Below are positions 8,395 to 14,152 of a stretch of 14,152 bases of DNA, piece by piece. Positions within the stretch are counted from its first letter, which is position 1; each line of letters opens with the position of its first letter. The notes below the pieces were generated by a model, which was not told the origin of the DNA, ran no database searches, and was given only the letters and a program-made list of their open reading frames with translations. Location: contig JACQJU010000082.1 in assembly GCA_016204905.1 (NCBI GenBank), forward strand, positions 1 to 14,152. Reading direction: 5' to 3'. Made by a program: the position numbers and the translations under genes. This stretch comes from Candidatus Gottesmanbacteria bacterium (lineage in GTDB: Bacteria; Patescibacteriota; Microgenomatia; 2-02-FULL-39-11).

Positions 8395-8424
8395 ATAGTA
8401 GATTCCTGAGGAAAGAATTGTCAA
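8395..8424 (-). promoter_or_regulatory. Leaderless promoter of the VCBS-repeat protein gene
   Basis: Minus strand: perfect TTGACA (8424-8419), an 18-base spacer and TACTAT (8400-8395), followed by 7 bases and the ATG at 8387. This is the best promoter of the minus-strand set; the transcript should begin at or next to the start codon. It lies in the 55-base gap after alaS. Confidence 0.65.
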
Positions 8425-8442
8425 GCATGGAGAAGTGAGAAA

Positions 8443-10290
8443 TCACTTAACAGTGGCATATATTCGTCTTATTCCCGATCCCAATGATTCCTCTTTGAAG
8501 ATTTTAAAATAACCAAGAGCTTTGGTTGAAACTACATGCGGTCCGCCGCAAATTTCTTTGGAGAAATTGCCTACACTATATACTTTTACTTTTTCTGGAT
8601 ATTTTTCGCCCTCAACATAGAGAGCTCCATTGGAAATAGCATCTTTTAGGGGTAAAATTTTCATATCCACTTTGAGGTCTTTTTGAATTTGTTCGTTTAC
8701 TACTTTTACTACTTTTTCTACCTCTTCTACTTTTAATTGTTTCGGATGAGTAAAATCAAACCGCAATCTCTCTGCTGTAATATGACTTCCTTTCTGTCTC
8801 ACATGTTTACCAAGAACTTCCCTTAAGGCTTGCTGTAAAAGATGTGTCGCGGTGTGTAGTTTTACTACTTGTTCACTATGATCAGCCAGTCCGCCTCTAA
8901 ACATACCAGAAGAAGTACTCCGGGAAAGATTCTTGTGGATCTCAAATTCTCGCCTAAATTCTTCTTCATCAATTCTTTGACCTTTAATTTGTAATATTTC
9001 CTTAGTGATTTCCAGAGGAAATCCATAAGATTGATAGAGATCAAAAGCCACCTTAGCATCTGCTTTTTGTATGGATTCCAATATTTTGAGTCCTTTGCCC
9101 AAAGATTTAGCGAATTTATTCATCTCCTCATCTATAATTTCTTCAATTTTTCCTTCCCCAGTATTATTGTCAAAATAAATCCCCTGATACATCGCCTTTA
9201 CACTCTCTACTATAGCAGAAAAATCAGGCCTGGGCTCAAATCCGCCCATCAGGAAGTGCATTTTCACAGCCGCTCTCCTCAGAAGCCTTCTGGCTACATA
9301 GCCCTGTTCTTTATTGGATGGCATTATTCCATCAGCTATCAAAAAAGTAGCTGCTTTTATATGATCAACAATAATTCTCATAGATGGTTTATTTACCGCA
9401 TCTTTATATGATTTATCGGTCATTTTCTCTATTTCTTTTATCAATGGTTGATATAGATCAACAGAAAAAATATCCGATCTGTTCTCAGAAACTGCTACCA
9501 ATCTTTCCAGTCCTCCACCAAAGTCTACATTTTTTTGCGGTAATTCCTGAAAGCTTCCATCACTTTGTTTCTGATACTGCATAAAGACACTATTTCCTAT
9601 CTCCAAAAATCTGCCACAGTCACAATTAGGATGGCATTTTTCTCCAAATTTTGGATCATGTTTCAGACTACTAAATTCAAAAAAGACCTCACTATCTGGA
9701 CCACCCGGTTCACCCGGTGGCATACGATCTGGCACTCCTGAGCGAGACCACCAGTTTTTCTCCACGCCATAACTAAATATTCTCTCTCCTTCTTTTGCCT
9801 CTATTCCAACATTTCGGAAAATCCCTTTCCAAATTTCTATAGATTCCGTATCTTTGGGTACTATTTCATTTCCTTCAAAAACACTGACATATAATCTTTT
9901 CGGATTAAGTCCCAAAACTTTTGTCAAAAATTCAAAAAACCACGGAAGTTGTTCTTTTTTGAAATACCCGCCTGCATCGCTATGCGAAGCATTGCGGGCA
10001 GGATCCCCCAGACTCCAATTACCCAGCATCTCAAAAAAAGTGGTATGGCGATTATCACCAATCTCTTCTATATCCTGAGCCCGGAAAGATTTCTGACTAT
10101 TAACCAACTTAGTTCCGAGCGGATGCGCTTCACCCAAAAGATAGGGAATAAGTGGCTGCATACCGGATCCGACAAAAAGAGTCGTCGGATCATTTTCTGG
10201 CACCAGCGATGCTGAGGGAATTTCTTTGTGATTTCTAGGCGATTCTTTGAAAAAATCCAAATATTTTTGTCTTACTTCTTTCCCAGTCAT
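8443..10290 (-). CDS. alaS: Alanine--tRNA ligase, short form without C-Ala domain
   Basis: 615 residues from the ATG at 10290 (a TTG at 10308 would add six residues; the -10 box TATAAT sits 6 bases before this ATG). The enzyme charges tRNA-Ala. Class II catalytic core: RQKYLDFFKE, SASLVPENDPTTLFVGSGMQ, motif 2 with RHTTFFEMLGNWSLGD, and motif 3 GGGLERL. A CHPNCDCGRFLEIGN segment replaces the usual metal-free region before IGNSVFMQY. The helical tRNA-recognition region follows. The editing domain has HTATH (about 479-483) and CGGPH (about 581-585), the zinc-ligand motifs that clear mischarged Ser/Gly. The protein ends right after editing, whereas the E. coli enzyme (about 875 residues) continues into oligomerisation and C-Ala domains. 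Residues PARNASHSDAGG sit between GNWSLGD and YFKKEQL, where relatives are continuous; see the palindromic element entry. Confidence 0.97.
   Translation of the reverse strand: MTGKEVRQKYLDFFKESPRNHKEIPSASLVPENDPTTLFVGSGMQPLIPYLLGEAHPLGTKLVNSQKSFRAQDIEEIGDNRHTTFFEMLGNWSLGDPARNASHSDAGGYFKKEQLPWFFEFLTKVLGLNPKRLYVSVFEGNEIVPKDTESIEIWKGIFRNVGIEAKEGERIFSYGVEKNWWSRSGVPDRMPPGEPGGPDSEVFFEFSSLKHDPKFGEKCHPNCDCGRFLEIGNSVFMQYQKQSDGSFQELPQKNVDFGGGLERLVAVSENRSDIFSVDLYQPLIKEIEKMTDKSYKDAVNKPSMRIIVDHIKAATFLIADGIMPSNKEQGYVARRLLRRAAVKMHFLMGGFEPRPDFSAIVESVKAMYQGIYFDNNTGEGKIEEIIDEEMNKFAKSLGKGLKILESIQKADAKVAFDLYQSYGFPLEITKEILQIKGQRIDEEEFRREFEIHKNLSRSTSSGMFRGGLADHSEQVVKLHTATHLLQQALREVLGKHVRQKGSHITAERLRFDFTHPKQLKVEEVEKVVKVVNEQIQKDLKVDMKILPLKDAISNGALYVEGEKYPEKVKVYSVGNFSKEICGGPHVVSTKALGYFKIFKEESLGSGIRRIYATVK
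9967..10002 (-). repeat. 36-base GC-rich palindromic element inserted in frame in alaS
   Basis: On the coding strand two 14-base arms (CCTGCCCGCAATGC and GCGATGCAGGCGGG) flank an 8-base loop TTCGCATA. Twelve of 14 arm positions can pair, two of them as G-U, so the whole 36 bases form one hairpin. GC content is about two thirds, far above the surrounding gene. It encodes exactly 12 codons (PARNASHSDAGG), splitting the conserved AlaRS string GD-YFKxE. E. coli AlaRS, as I recall it, reads GNFSFGDYFKHDAI at this point without a gap. Only this one copy is visible in the window. Classification as a mobile or proliferating palindromic repeat is inference, by analogy with Rickettsia palindromic elements. 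Confidence 0.75.
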
Positions 10291-10296
10291 GCCGCT

Positions 10297-10302
10297 ATTA
10301 TA
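10297..10302 (-). promoter_or_regulatory. -10 box of alaS, 6 bases before its ATG
   Basis: Consensus TATAAT on the minus strand, preceded by a T and followed by AGCGGC and the ATG at 10290. No good -35 hexamer is seen at 17-18 bases. The promoter abuts the divergent plus-strand promoter at 10315-10343, so the two may compete for polymerase. Confidence 0.6.
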
Positions 10303-10314
10303 ACCCAAAAATAC

Positions 10315-10343
10315 TTGACACGAAAGAATTTCTTATATAAAAT
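10315..10343 (+). promoter_or_regulatory. Strong plus-strand promoter in the alaS-lysC gap
   Basis: Perfect TTGACA (10315-10320), exactly 17 bases, then TAAAAT (10338-10343, five of six consensus). Start of transcription is expected near 10350. The only thing within the next 50 bases is the terminator hairpin, so this promoter drives either a short RNA or an attenuated leader. Confidence 0.7.
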
Positions 10344-10349
10344 CACAAA

Positions 10350-10399
10350 CTAAAGATTGAATCGTCCCTCATGTAGATTTACTACATGAGGGTTTTTTT
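10350..10399 (+). ncRNA. Candidate small RNA of about 50 nt (or attenuator leader)
   Basis: The interval between the promoter's expected start (near 10350) and the end of the T-run at 10399 gives a transcript with a ~15-base single-stranded 5' part (UAAAGAUUGAAUCGU) and a terminator hairpin. There is no long coding region. The hairpin contains AUG directly followed by UAG. No known riboswitch or T-box fold fits in this length. lysC seems to have its own promoter downstream, which favours an independent RNA, but regulation of the aspartate-pathway operon by attenuation is not excluded. Confidence 0.45.
10366..10399 (+). terminator. Intrinsic terminator between divergent genes
   Basis: A perfect 11-base-pair stem CCCTCATGTAG / CTACATGAGGG (10366-10376 and 10382-10392) with an ATTTA loop, followed by seven T (10393-10399). 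No gene ends upstream on this strand, so it must serve the transcript started at about 10350. Confidence 0.85.
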
Positions 10400-10422
10400 G
10401 ATGGTGCTAAGCAGTCAATTAC

Positions 10423-10451
10423 TTGTAGTCACAATCAATTTATATTATTAT
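10423..10451 (+). promoter_or_regulatory. Probable promoter of the lysC-hom operon
   Basis: TTGTAG (10423-10428), 17 bases, TATTAT (10446-10451). The start of transcription would be near 10458, leaving a leader of about 25 bases that includes AAAGAG (10467-10472), a modest Shine-Dalgarno site 10 bases before the ATG. Unlike the minus-strand genes, this one would have a normal short leader. Confidence 0.5.
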
Positions 10452-10482
10452 AACTTGCTAGATTAGAAAGAGAACAATCTAT

Positions 10483-11886
10483 ATGATAGTCATGAAATTC
10501 GGTGGCACATCGCTGGGCAATGCAAAGCGCATCAAAGACGTCGCCAAAATAGTAGGAAGTTATTATAAAAAACACGGCGATGAAGCAATCGTGGTTTCTG
10601 CTATGAGTACCGTAACAGATCTACTTATCAAATGTGCTAATTTAGCAGAAGAAAGAAATAGAAAAGAGTTGGATAAACACTTTTTACTTATTCAAAATCT
10701 TCACAAGAAAACTGTCCTGGATTTGAGTCTGAAGCCTGATAGAGAAAAAAACTTATTGCAAATTATTCATAGTTTAACAAATAATTTAAAAAAACTGTTA
10801 GAGAGCATCATGACACTAGGCGATGTTTCCAAGAGAACTCTTGATTTAGTTTCCTCTTATGGTGAGAGAATCTCTATTCACCTAGTCTCTTACGCTTTAG
10901 AAAATTTCGGTTTAAAGGCCCAAGCCTTAGAATCCAGTAATTTTATATTAACGAATGATAATTTTGGAGATGCCGATCCACTTCTTGATCAGTCACGCAA
11001 TAAGCTCAAGCCAAATATAAAAAAACTTTTAAATAAAAAGACGATTCCTGTTATCACCGGTTTTATAGGTGCCACTAGAGACGGAGACATAACCACTCTC
11101 GGACGGGGAGGTTCTGATTTTTCCGCAACTATTGTAGGTTACTGTTTAGACGCACATGAAGTCTGGATCTGGACAGATGTTGATGGCGTGATGACAGCAG
11201 ATCCTAGGATTATAAAAGATGCCAAAACTATCAAGTCCATTTCTTATAATGAAGCAGCAGAATTATCTTATTTTGGCGCTAAAGTCCTGCATCCTCGGAC
11301 TATCATCCCCGCCGCCCTAAAAAAGATACCGGTGAGAATCAAAAATACATTTAATCCCGACTTTCCAGGTACTTTAATAACCAATAAGCTAAATGGTAAC
11401 GGCCGAGGGGTAAAAGCAATTACTACTATTAAAGACCTGGCCCTAGTTACTCTCCAGGGAAATGGTATGATTGGTGTTCCTGGTACAGCAGCCAAAGTTT
11501 TCACTGCATTGGCAGAAGAAAACATCAATGTTATATTTATATCCCAAGCATCATCAGAACATAATATTTCTTTCGTCGTCAAAAAACAGGATGGAGAAAG
11601 AGCAAAAAAAGTTTTAACCGAAGCTTTTCAACTGGAATTGCTTAATAAAAGAATAGAGAAAATTTTTATTGAAGACGATGTAGCAATTTTAGCGGTAGTA
11701 GGCGAGGGTATGAAGGGAAAACCAGGTACTGCCGGAAAAACATTTTCCGCCCTAGGTGATAAAAAGGTTAATATTATCGCTATAGCCCAAGGCTCATCGG
11801 AACTAAACATATCAATAGTATTAAATGAATCCGATTTAATAAAAGCAGTCCGAAGCATTCATCGTGCTTTTCAACTGGGAGATTAA
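10483..11886 (+). CDS. lysC: Aspartate kinase, ThrA-type, with two ACT domains
   Basis: 467 residues. It phosphorylates aspartate, the first step toward lysine, threonine and methionine. The kinase domain shows MKFGGTS (4-10), SYGERIS (125-131), TLGRGGSDFSA (205-215), WTDVDGVMTADPR (230-242) and the EAAELSYFGAKVLHPR segment. Two C-terminal ACT domains (about 322-370 and 401-450) carry ISQASSEHNISFVV and IAQGSSELNISIVL. These strings closely resemble the regulatory part of bifunctional ThrA, suggesting feedback control by threonine or lysine; the actual effector is unknown. The start at 10483 gives the usual beta-strand MIVMKFGG; an internal ATG at 10492 would remove it. The gene ends one base before hom, as if a ThrA fusion had been split or never joined. 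Confidence 0.95.
   Translation: MIVMKFGGTSLGNAKRIKDVAKIVGSYYKKHGDEAIVVSAMSTVTDLLIKCANLAEERNRKELDKHFLLIQNLHKKTVLDLSLKPDREKNLLQIIHSLTNNLKKLLESIMTLGDVSKRTLDLVSSYGERISIHLVSYALENFGLKAQALESSNFILTNDNFGDADPLLDQSRNKLKPNIKKLLNKKTIPVITGFIGATRDGDITTLGRGGSDFSATIVGYCLDAHEVWIWTDVDGVMTADPRIIKDAKTIKSISYNEAAELSYFGAKVLHPRTIIPAALKKIPVRIKNTFNPDFPGTLITNKLNGNGRGVKAITTIKDLALVTLQGNGMIGVPGTAAKVFTALAEENINVIFISQASSEHNISFVVKKQDGERAKKVLTEAFQLELLNKRIEKIFIEDDVAILAVVGEGMKGKPGTAGKTFSALGDKKVNIIAIAQGSSELNISIVLNESDLIKAVRSIHRAFQLGD
11877..11881 (+). promoter_or_regulatory. Shine-Dalgarno site of hom inside the end of lysC
   Basis: GGGAG, 6 bases before the ATG at 11888. It fixes the hom start there, rather than at a GTG at 11864 inside lysC, and indicates coupled translation. 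Confidence 0.65.
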
Positions 11887-11887
11887 G

Positions 11888-12931
11888 ATGCGGATTATCA
11901 AACTTATTCATTTAGGAGTCGGCCGCGTCGGAGGAGAATTAATACGTCAAATCAGGTCAAGACATAATTACATCAAAAATAATTTTCATATAAAAATTCG
12001 CTATTGCGGTTTATTTAATTCCAAAGAGGGAGTATTTAACAAAAGTGGTCTATCAGAAAAAGAAATAAGAAATTTCCCCGGGATATTAAACACAACTATC
12101 AAGGCTGGCATAAAAGTTATCGATGGTTCTTTTATTCTTATCGATACTTCAGCCTCTTCCGAAACTTATCCTATCCTTCTTGAGGTTCTTCAAAGAGGCG
12201 GATATGTTGTCTTATCGAACAAAAAACCACTAACCAAGACTCAAAAAGAATACAACATACTCAACAAAATAGGTAAGGGAAGAGTGTTCTATGAAACTAC
12301 AGTCGGTGCTGGACTACCAATTATCAATACCCTACAAACCCTTATTTCTTCTGGTGATGAAATAGTAAGTATCGAAGGTTGTTTCAGCGGTACATTAGGA
12401 TTTCTTTTTTCTTCACTAGAAGATGGAATGACTTTTTCCAAGTCTGTTAAGTTAGCTCAAAAAAAAGGATATACCGAGCCAGATCCGCGAGATGATTTGG
12501 GAGGATTGGACGTAGCCCGCAAGGCTCTAATTTTGGCAAGACTTATAGGTCATAGTCTAGAATTATCAGATATAAAATTACAAAAATTATATCCAGAAAA
12601 TCTTGAAAGTATTTCTCCAGAAGATTTTATGTCCAAAATGAGTTTGCTAGATAAAGAATACAAAGCAAAGATGGCCAAAGCCAAGAAAAAAGGCAGGACA
12701 CTTAGATTTATTGCTAGTCTTGCTCAAGTTGGATGTCAGGTAGGTCTTAGTGAAGTTTCTCAGAATTCTGATATTGGCTTACTCAGGGGCCCAGATAATA
12801 TCATCTCTATAAAAACCAAAAGATATTTTGATCAGCCCTTAGTTATCAAAGGTCCCGGCGCTGGCGCCGAAGTCACAGCAGCCGGAGTCTTCGGAGATAT
12901 CCTAGAGATTGCCAAAAACATAAAGGACTAA
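11888..12931 (+). CDS. hom: Homoserine dehydrogenase, ThrA/MetL-type
   Basis: 347 residues. It reduces aspartate semialdehyde to homoserine with NAD(P)H. The Rossmann start HLGVGRVGGELIRQ (8-21) binds the cofactor. LIDTSASSETYPILLE, VVLSNKKPLT, YETTVGAGLPIINTLQ, SGTLGFLFSSLEDGM and YTEPDPRDDLGGLDVARK (195-212, with the catalytic Lys/Asp region) follow the order and wording of the dehydrogenase half of E. coli ThrA. The C-terminus GPGAGAEVTAAGVFGDIL also matches. There is no C-terminal ACT domain, which separates it from typical stand-alone Gram-positive Hom. It starts one base after the lysC TAA, in the +1 frame, so the two could be joined only by a frameshift, for which I see no strong signal. 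Confidence 0.95.
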   Translation: MRIIKLIHLGVGRVGGELIRQIRSRHNYIKNNFHIKIRYCGLFNSKEGVFNKSGLSEKEIRNFPGILNTTIKAGIKVIDGSFILIDTSASSETYPILLEVLQRGGYVVLSNKKPLTKTQKEYNILNKIGKGRVFYETTVGAGLPIINTLQTLISSGDEIVSIEGCFSGTLGFLFSSLEDGMTFSKSVKLAQKKGYTEPDPRDDLGGLDVARKALILARLIGHSLELSDIKLQKLYPENLESISPEDFMSKMSLLDKEYKAKMAKAKKKGRTLRFIASLAQVGCQVGLSEVSQNSDIGLLRGPDNIISIKTKRYFDQPLVIKGPGAGAEVTAAGVFGDILEIAKNIKD

Positions 12932-12959
12932 TTGGATAATATATTACAATACATTTAGA

Positions 12960-12981
12960 GAAAATGTTTTAAAACATTTTC
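12960..12981. repeat. 22-base perfect palindrome upstream of asd
   Basis: GAAAATGTTTT directly followed by its reverse complement AAAACATTTTC, within the 78-base hom-asd gap. As RNA it could fold to an 8-pair stem with a UUUAAA loop. The bases after it (CCTTTTATAT) are only weakly T-rich, so it is either a weak terminator/attenuator or an operator for a dimeric regulator. Confidence 0.6.
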
Positions 12982-12995
12982 CTTTTATATATCAG

Positions 12996-13001
12996 AAAGG
13001 A
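12996..13001 (+). promoter_or_regulatory. Shine-Dalgarno site of asd
   Basis: AAAGGA, 8 bases before the ATG at 13010. It supports that start, which gives the expected MKKLKVGILGATGMVG beginning. Confidence 0.7.
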
Positions 13002-13009
13002 TCAGTATA

Positions 13010-14092
13010 ATGAAAAAATTAAAAGTTGGAATACTCGGTGCCACCGGTATGGTAGGCCAAAGATTTGTTACGTTACTATGTAAACATCCCTGGTTTGAAA
13101 TAAAAGTATTGGCTGCATCCGCGCGGTCCAAAGGAAAAACCTATTATGAATCAGTACATAGCCGATGGAAAATCACCGAGCCTATACCAGAAATGGTGAG
13201 GAATACGGTGATTAAATCAGTTGAAGAAGACATGGATGAAATTACTAAGCAAGTTGATGTGGTTTTTTCCGCTCTTGATTTGGATAAAGAAAAAATAAAA
13301 GAATTAGAAATTGCTTATGCCTCAAAAAATGTACCCGTAGTTTCCAATAATTCTGCTCATCGCTGGACAACTGACGTCCCCATGATTATGCCGGAGATAA
13401 ATTATGATCATCTGAAACTTATCGATAGCCAAAGAAAAAAAAGAGGCTGGAAAAAGGGACTAATTGCCGTCAAACCCAATTGTTCTATCCAATCCTATGT
13501 CTCAATTCTTACTGCATTATCAGAGTTTAAACCAATAAGAGTTTCTGTGACGAGTCTTCAAGCCATATCAGGAGCTGGCAAAACATTTGCTATTTGGCCA
13601 GAAATGATAGACAACGTGATACCGCTTATCAAAGGAGAGGAAGAAAAATCAGAAAAAGAACCACTTCGTATTTGGGGAAAAATGAAAAATGGAAAGATTG
13701 AAAATGCCATCAAACCAGAAATCTCAGCCACTTGTATTCGCGTTCCCGTGAGCGATGGTCATATGGCATCAATATCCGTAAAATTTGAAAAGAAACCAAC
13801 AAAAGAGGAAATTATGAAAGCCATAAAAAAATTTGGTAATCCTTTGGCCAAATTAAATCTTCCTTAGTCGCCAAACCAATTTATAAAATATTTTGGAGAA
13901 GATGATCGACCTCAGACCAAACTGGATCGGGATTTTGAGCAGGGCATGGGCATAACCATGGGCAGACTCCGAGAAGATATATTATTTGATTGGAAATTTA
14001 TTGCTTTATCTCACAATACTCTCCGTGGAGCCGCAGGAGGAGCAGTACTTTTAGCGGAATTGCTAAAGTCAAAAGGATATATTGGGAATTGA
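13010..14092 (+). pseudogene. asd: Aspartate-semialdehyde dehydrogenase, interrupted by an in-frame TAG at 13865
   Basis: It reduces aspartyl phosphate to aspartate semialdehyde, linking the flanking lysC and hom steps. 360 codons plus TGA match the family's usual length (about 345-360). Residues: GILGATGMVGQRFV (7-20, NADP binding), SNNSAHR (112-118), the catalytic Cys in KPNCSIQ (C158), SGAGKT, and CIRVPVSDGHMASISV with the active-site His (H251). At codon 286 (13865-13867) the frame reads TAG. It then continues unshifted with SPNQFIKYFGEDDRPQTKLD, GMGITMGRLRED and SHNTLRGAAGGAVLLAELL, the conserved C-terminus of the archaeal/fungal-like Asd type. Family members have a small residue such as Ser here (LPSAPK-like), and TCG to TAG is one base change. 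The 285-residue product would lack the conserved end and is probably inactive. Sequencing error, recent nonsense mutation or amber read-through all remain possible. Confidence 0.85.
13865..13867 (+). other. In-frame amber codon inside asd
   Basis: TAG between CCT and TCG in the asd frame, followed by 74 sense codons that clearly match Asd. TAG is the natural stop of the PEP-enzyme gene at 812-814, and TGA or TAA end every other gene here, so genome-wide reassignment of TAG is not suggested. Confidence 0.9.
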
Positions 14093-14093
14093 C

Positions 14094-14120
14094 CTAATTA
14101 ATCTAATTAACCTAATTTCT
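14094..14120. repeat. Three degenerate 9-base tandem units after asd
   Basis: CTAATTAAT, CTAATTAAC and CTAATTTCT follow each other immediately after the asd TGA. The third unit overlaps a possible weak hairpin, CCTAATTTC (14111-14119) pairing with GAAATTGGG (14131-14139). The remaining bases to the window end are AT-rich with no gene visible. Confidence 0.4.
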
Positions 14121-14152
14121 AAAAAATTTGGAAATTGGGATTTGATTAGATC

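Noticed and set aside
9384..10215. Several plus-strand reading frames of 66-88 residues opposite alaS
   Set aside because: They are shadows of alaS with no family resemblance and no ribosome sites.
10386..10466. A 26-codon reading frame (MRVFLMVLSSQLLVVTINLY...) downstream of the short-RNA hairpin, a possible leader peptide
   Set aside because: It starts inside the terminator stem, lacks a Shine-Dalgarno site, spans the T-run and the lysC promoter, and is not enriched in Thr, Lys or Met codons as a leader of this operon would be.
10315..10482. Lysine riboswitch or T-box in front of lysC
   Set aside because: The leader is far too short for either and has no T-box sequence or specifier stem that I can see.
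13010..14092. Genome-wide reassignment of TAG to an amino acid
   Set aside because: TAG at 812-814 ends the PEP-enzyme gene exactly where its family domain ends, and no other internal TAG occurs in the genes here.
1..14152. CRISPR array, tRNA, rRNA, transposase or phage genes
   Set aside because: No direct-repeat array, cloverleaf, rRNA segment or recombinase motif was found; the baseplate-J-like domain belongs to a membrane protein and has no phage neighbours.

Overview
The window looks like a piece of a Patescibacteria (CPR, Parcubacteria-like) chromosome, AT-rich and densely packed. The support is indirect: an alanyl-tRNA synthetase that stops right after its editing domain, an actin-fold/baseplate-J-like membrane protein of a kind I associate with these bacteria, an archaeal-type nucleoside/AMP phosphorylase, genes that overlap or nearly touch, and apparently leaderless promoters. 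No 16S rRNA or other phylogenetic marker beyond alaS is present, so the taxonomy is inference.

Left edge (2-814, +): the 3' part of a PEP-utilising enzyme ending in a phosphohistidine 'mobile' domain. Its stop overlaps the stop of the convergent mltG by 4 bases. Positions 811-10290 (all on the minus strand, so read right to left) hold alaS, a secreted FG-GAP/VCBS repeat protein, an actin-like/baseplate-J-like membrane protein, a sortase, an archaeal-type thymidine/AMP phosphorylase and the MltG lytic transglycosylase. Four of these six (alaS, the repeat protein, the baseplate-J protein, the sortase) have a -10 box only 6-9 bases before the ATG, which suggests leaderless mRNAs. The last three genes, from sortase to mltG, are joined by start/stop overlaps. 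Apart from alaS and the phosphorylase, the block serves the cell envelope: a surface protein, a trans-envelope protein, a sortase and a peptidoglycan cleaver.

The divergent gap 10291-10482 between alaS and the plus-strand operon contains a near-consensus promoter followed about 50 bases later by a strong intrinsic terminator. lysC appears to have its own promoter beyond it, so the unit may encode a small RNA, or may be an attenuator.

Right part (10483-14092, +): aspartate kinase, homoserine dehydrogenase and aspartate-semialdehyde dehydrogenase, the common trunk from aspartate to homoserine. Kinase and dehydrogenase are adjacent separate genes that resemble the two halves of the fused ThrA enzyme. 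The asd gene is broken by an in-frame TAG at 13865-13867, after which the conserved C-terminus continues in the same frame to TGA at 14090-14092.

The most striking observation is a 36-base GC-rich imperfect palindrome (9967-10002) inserted in frame in alaS. It adds 12 residues within a highly conserved stretch, much as Rickettsia palindromic elements do.
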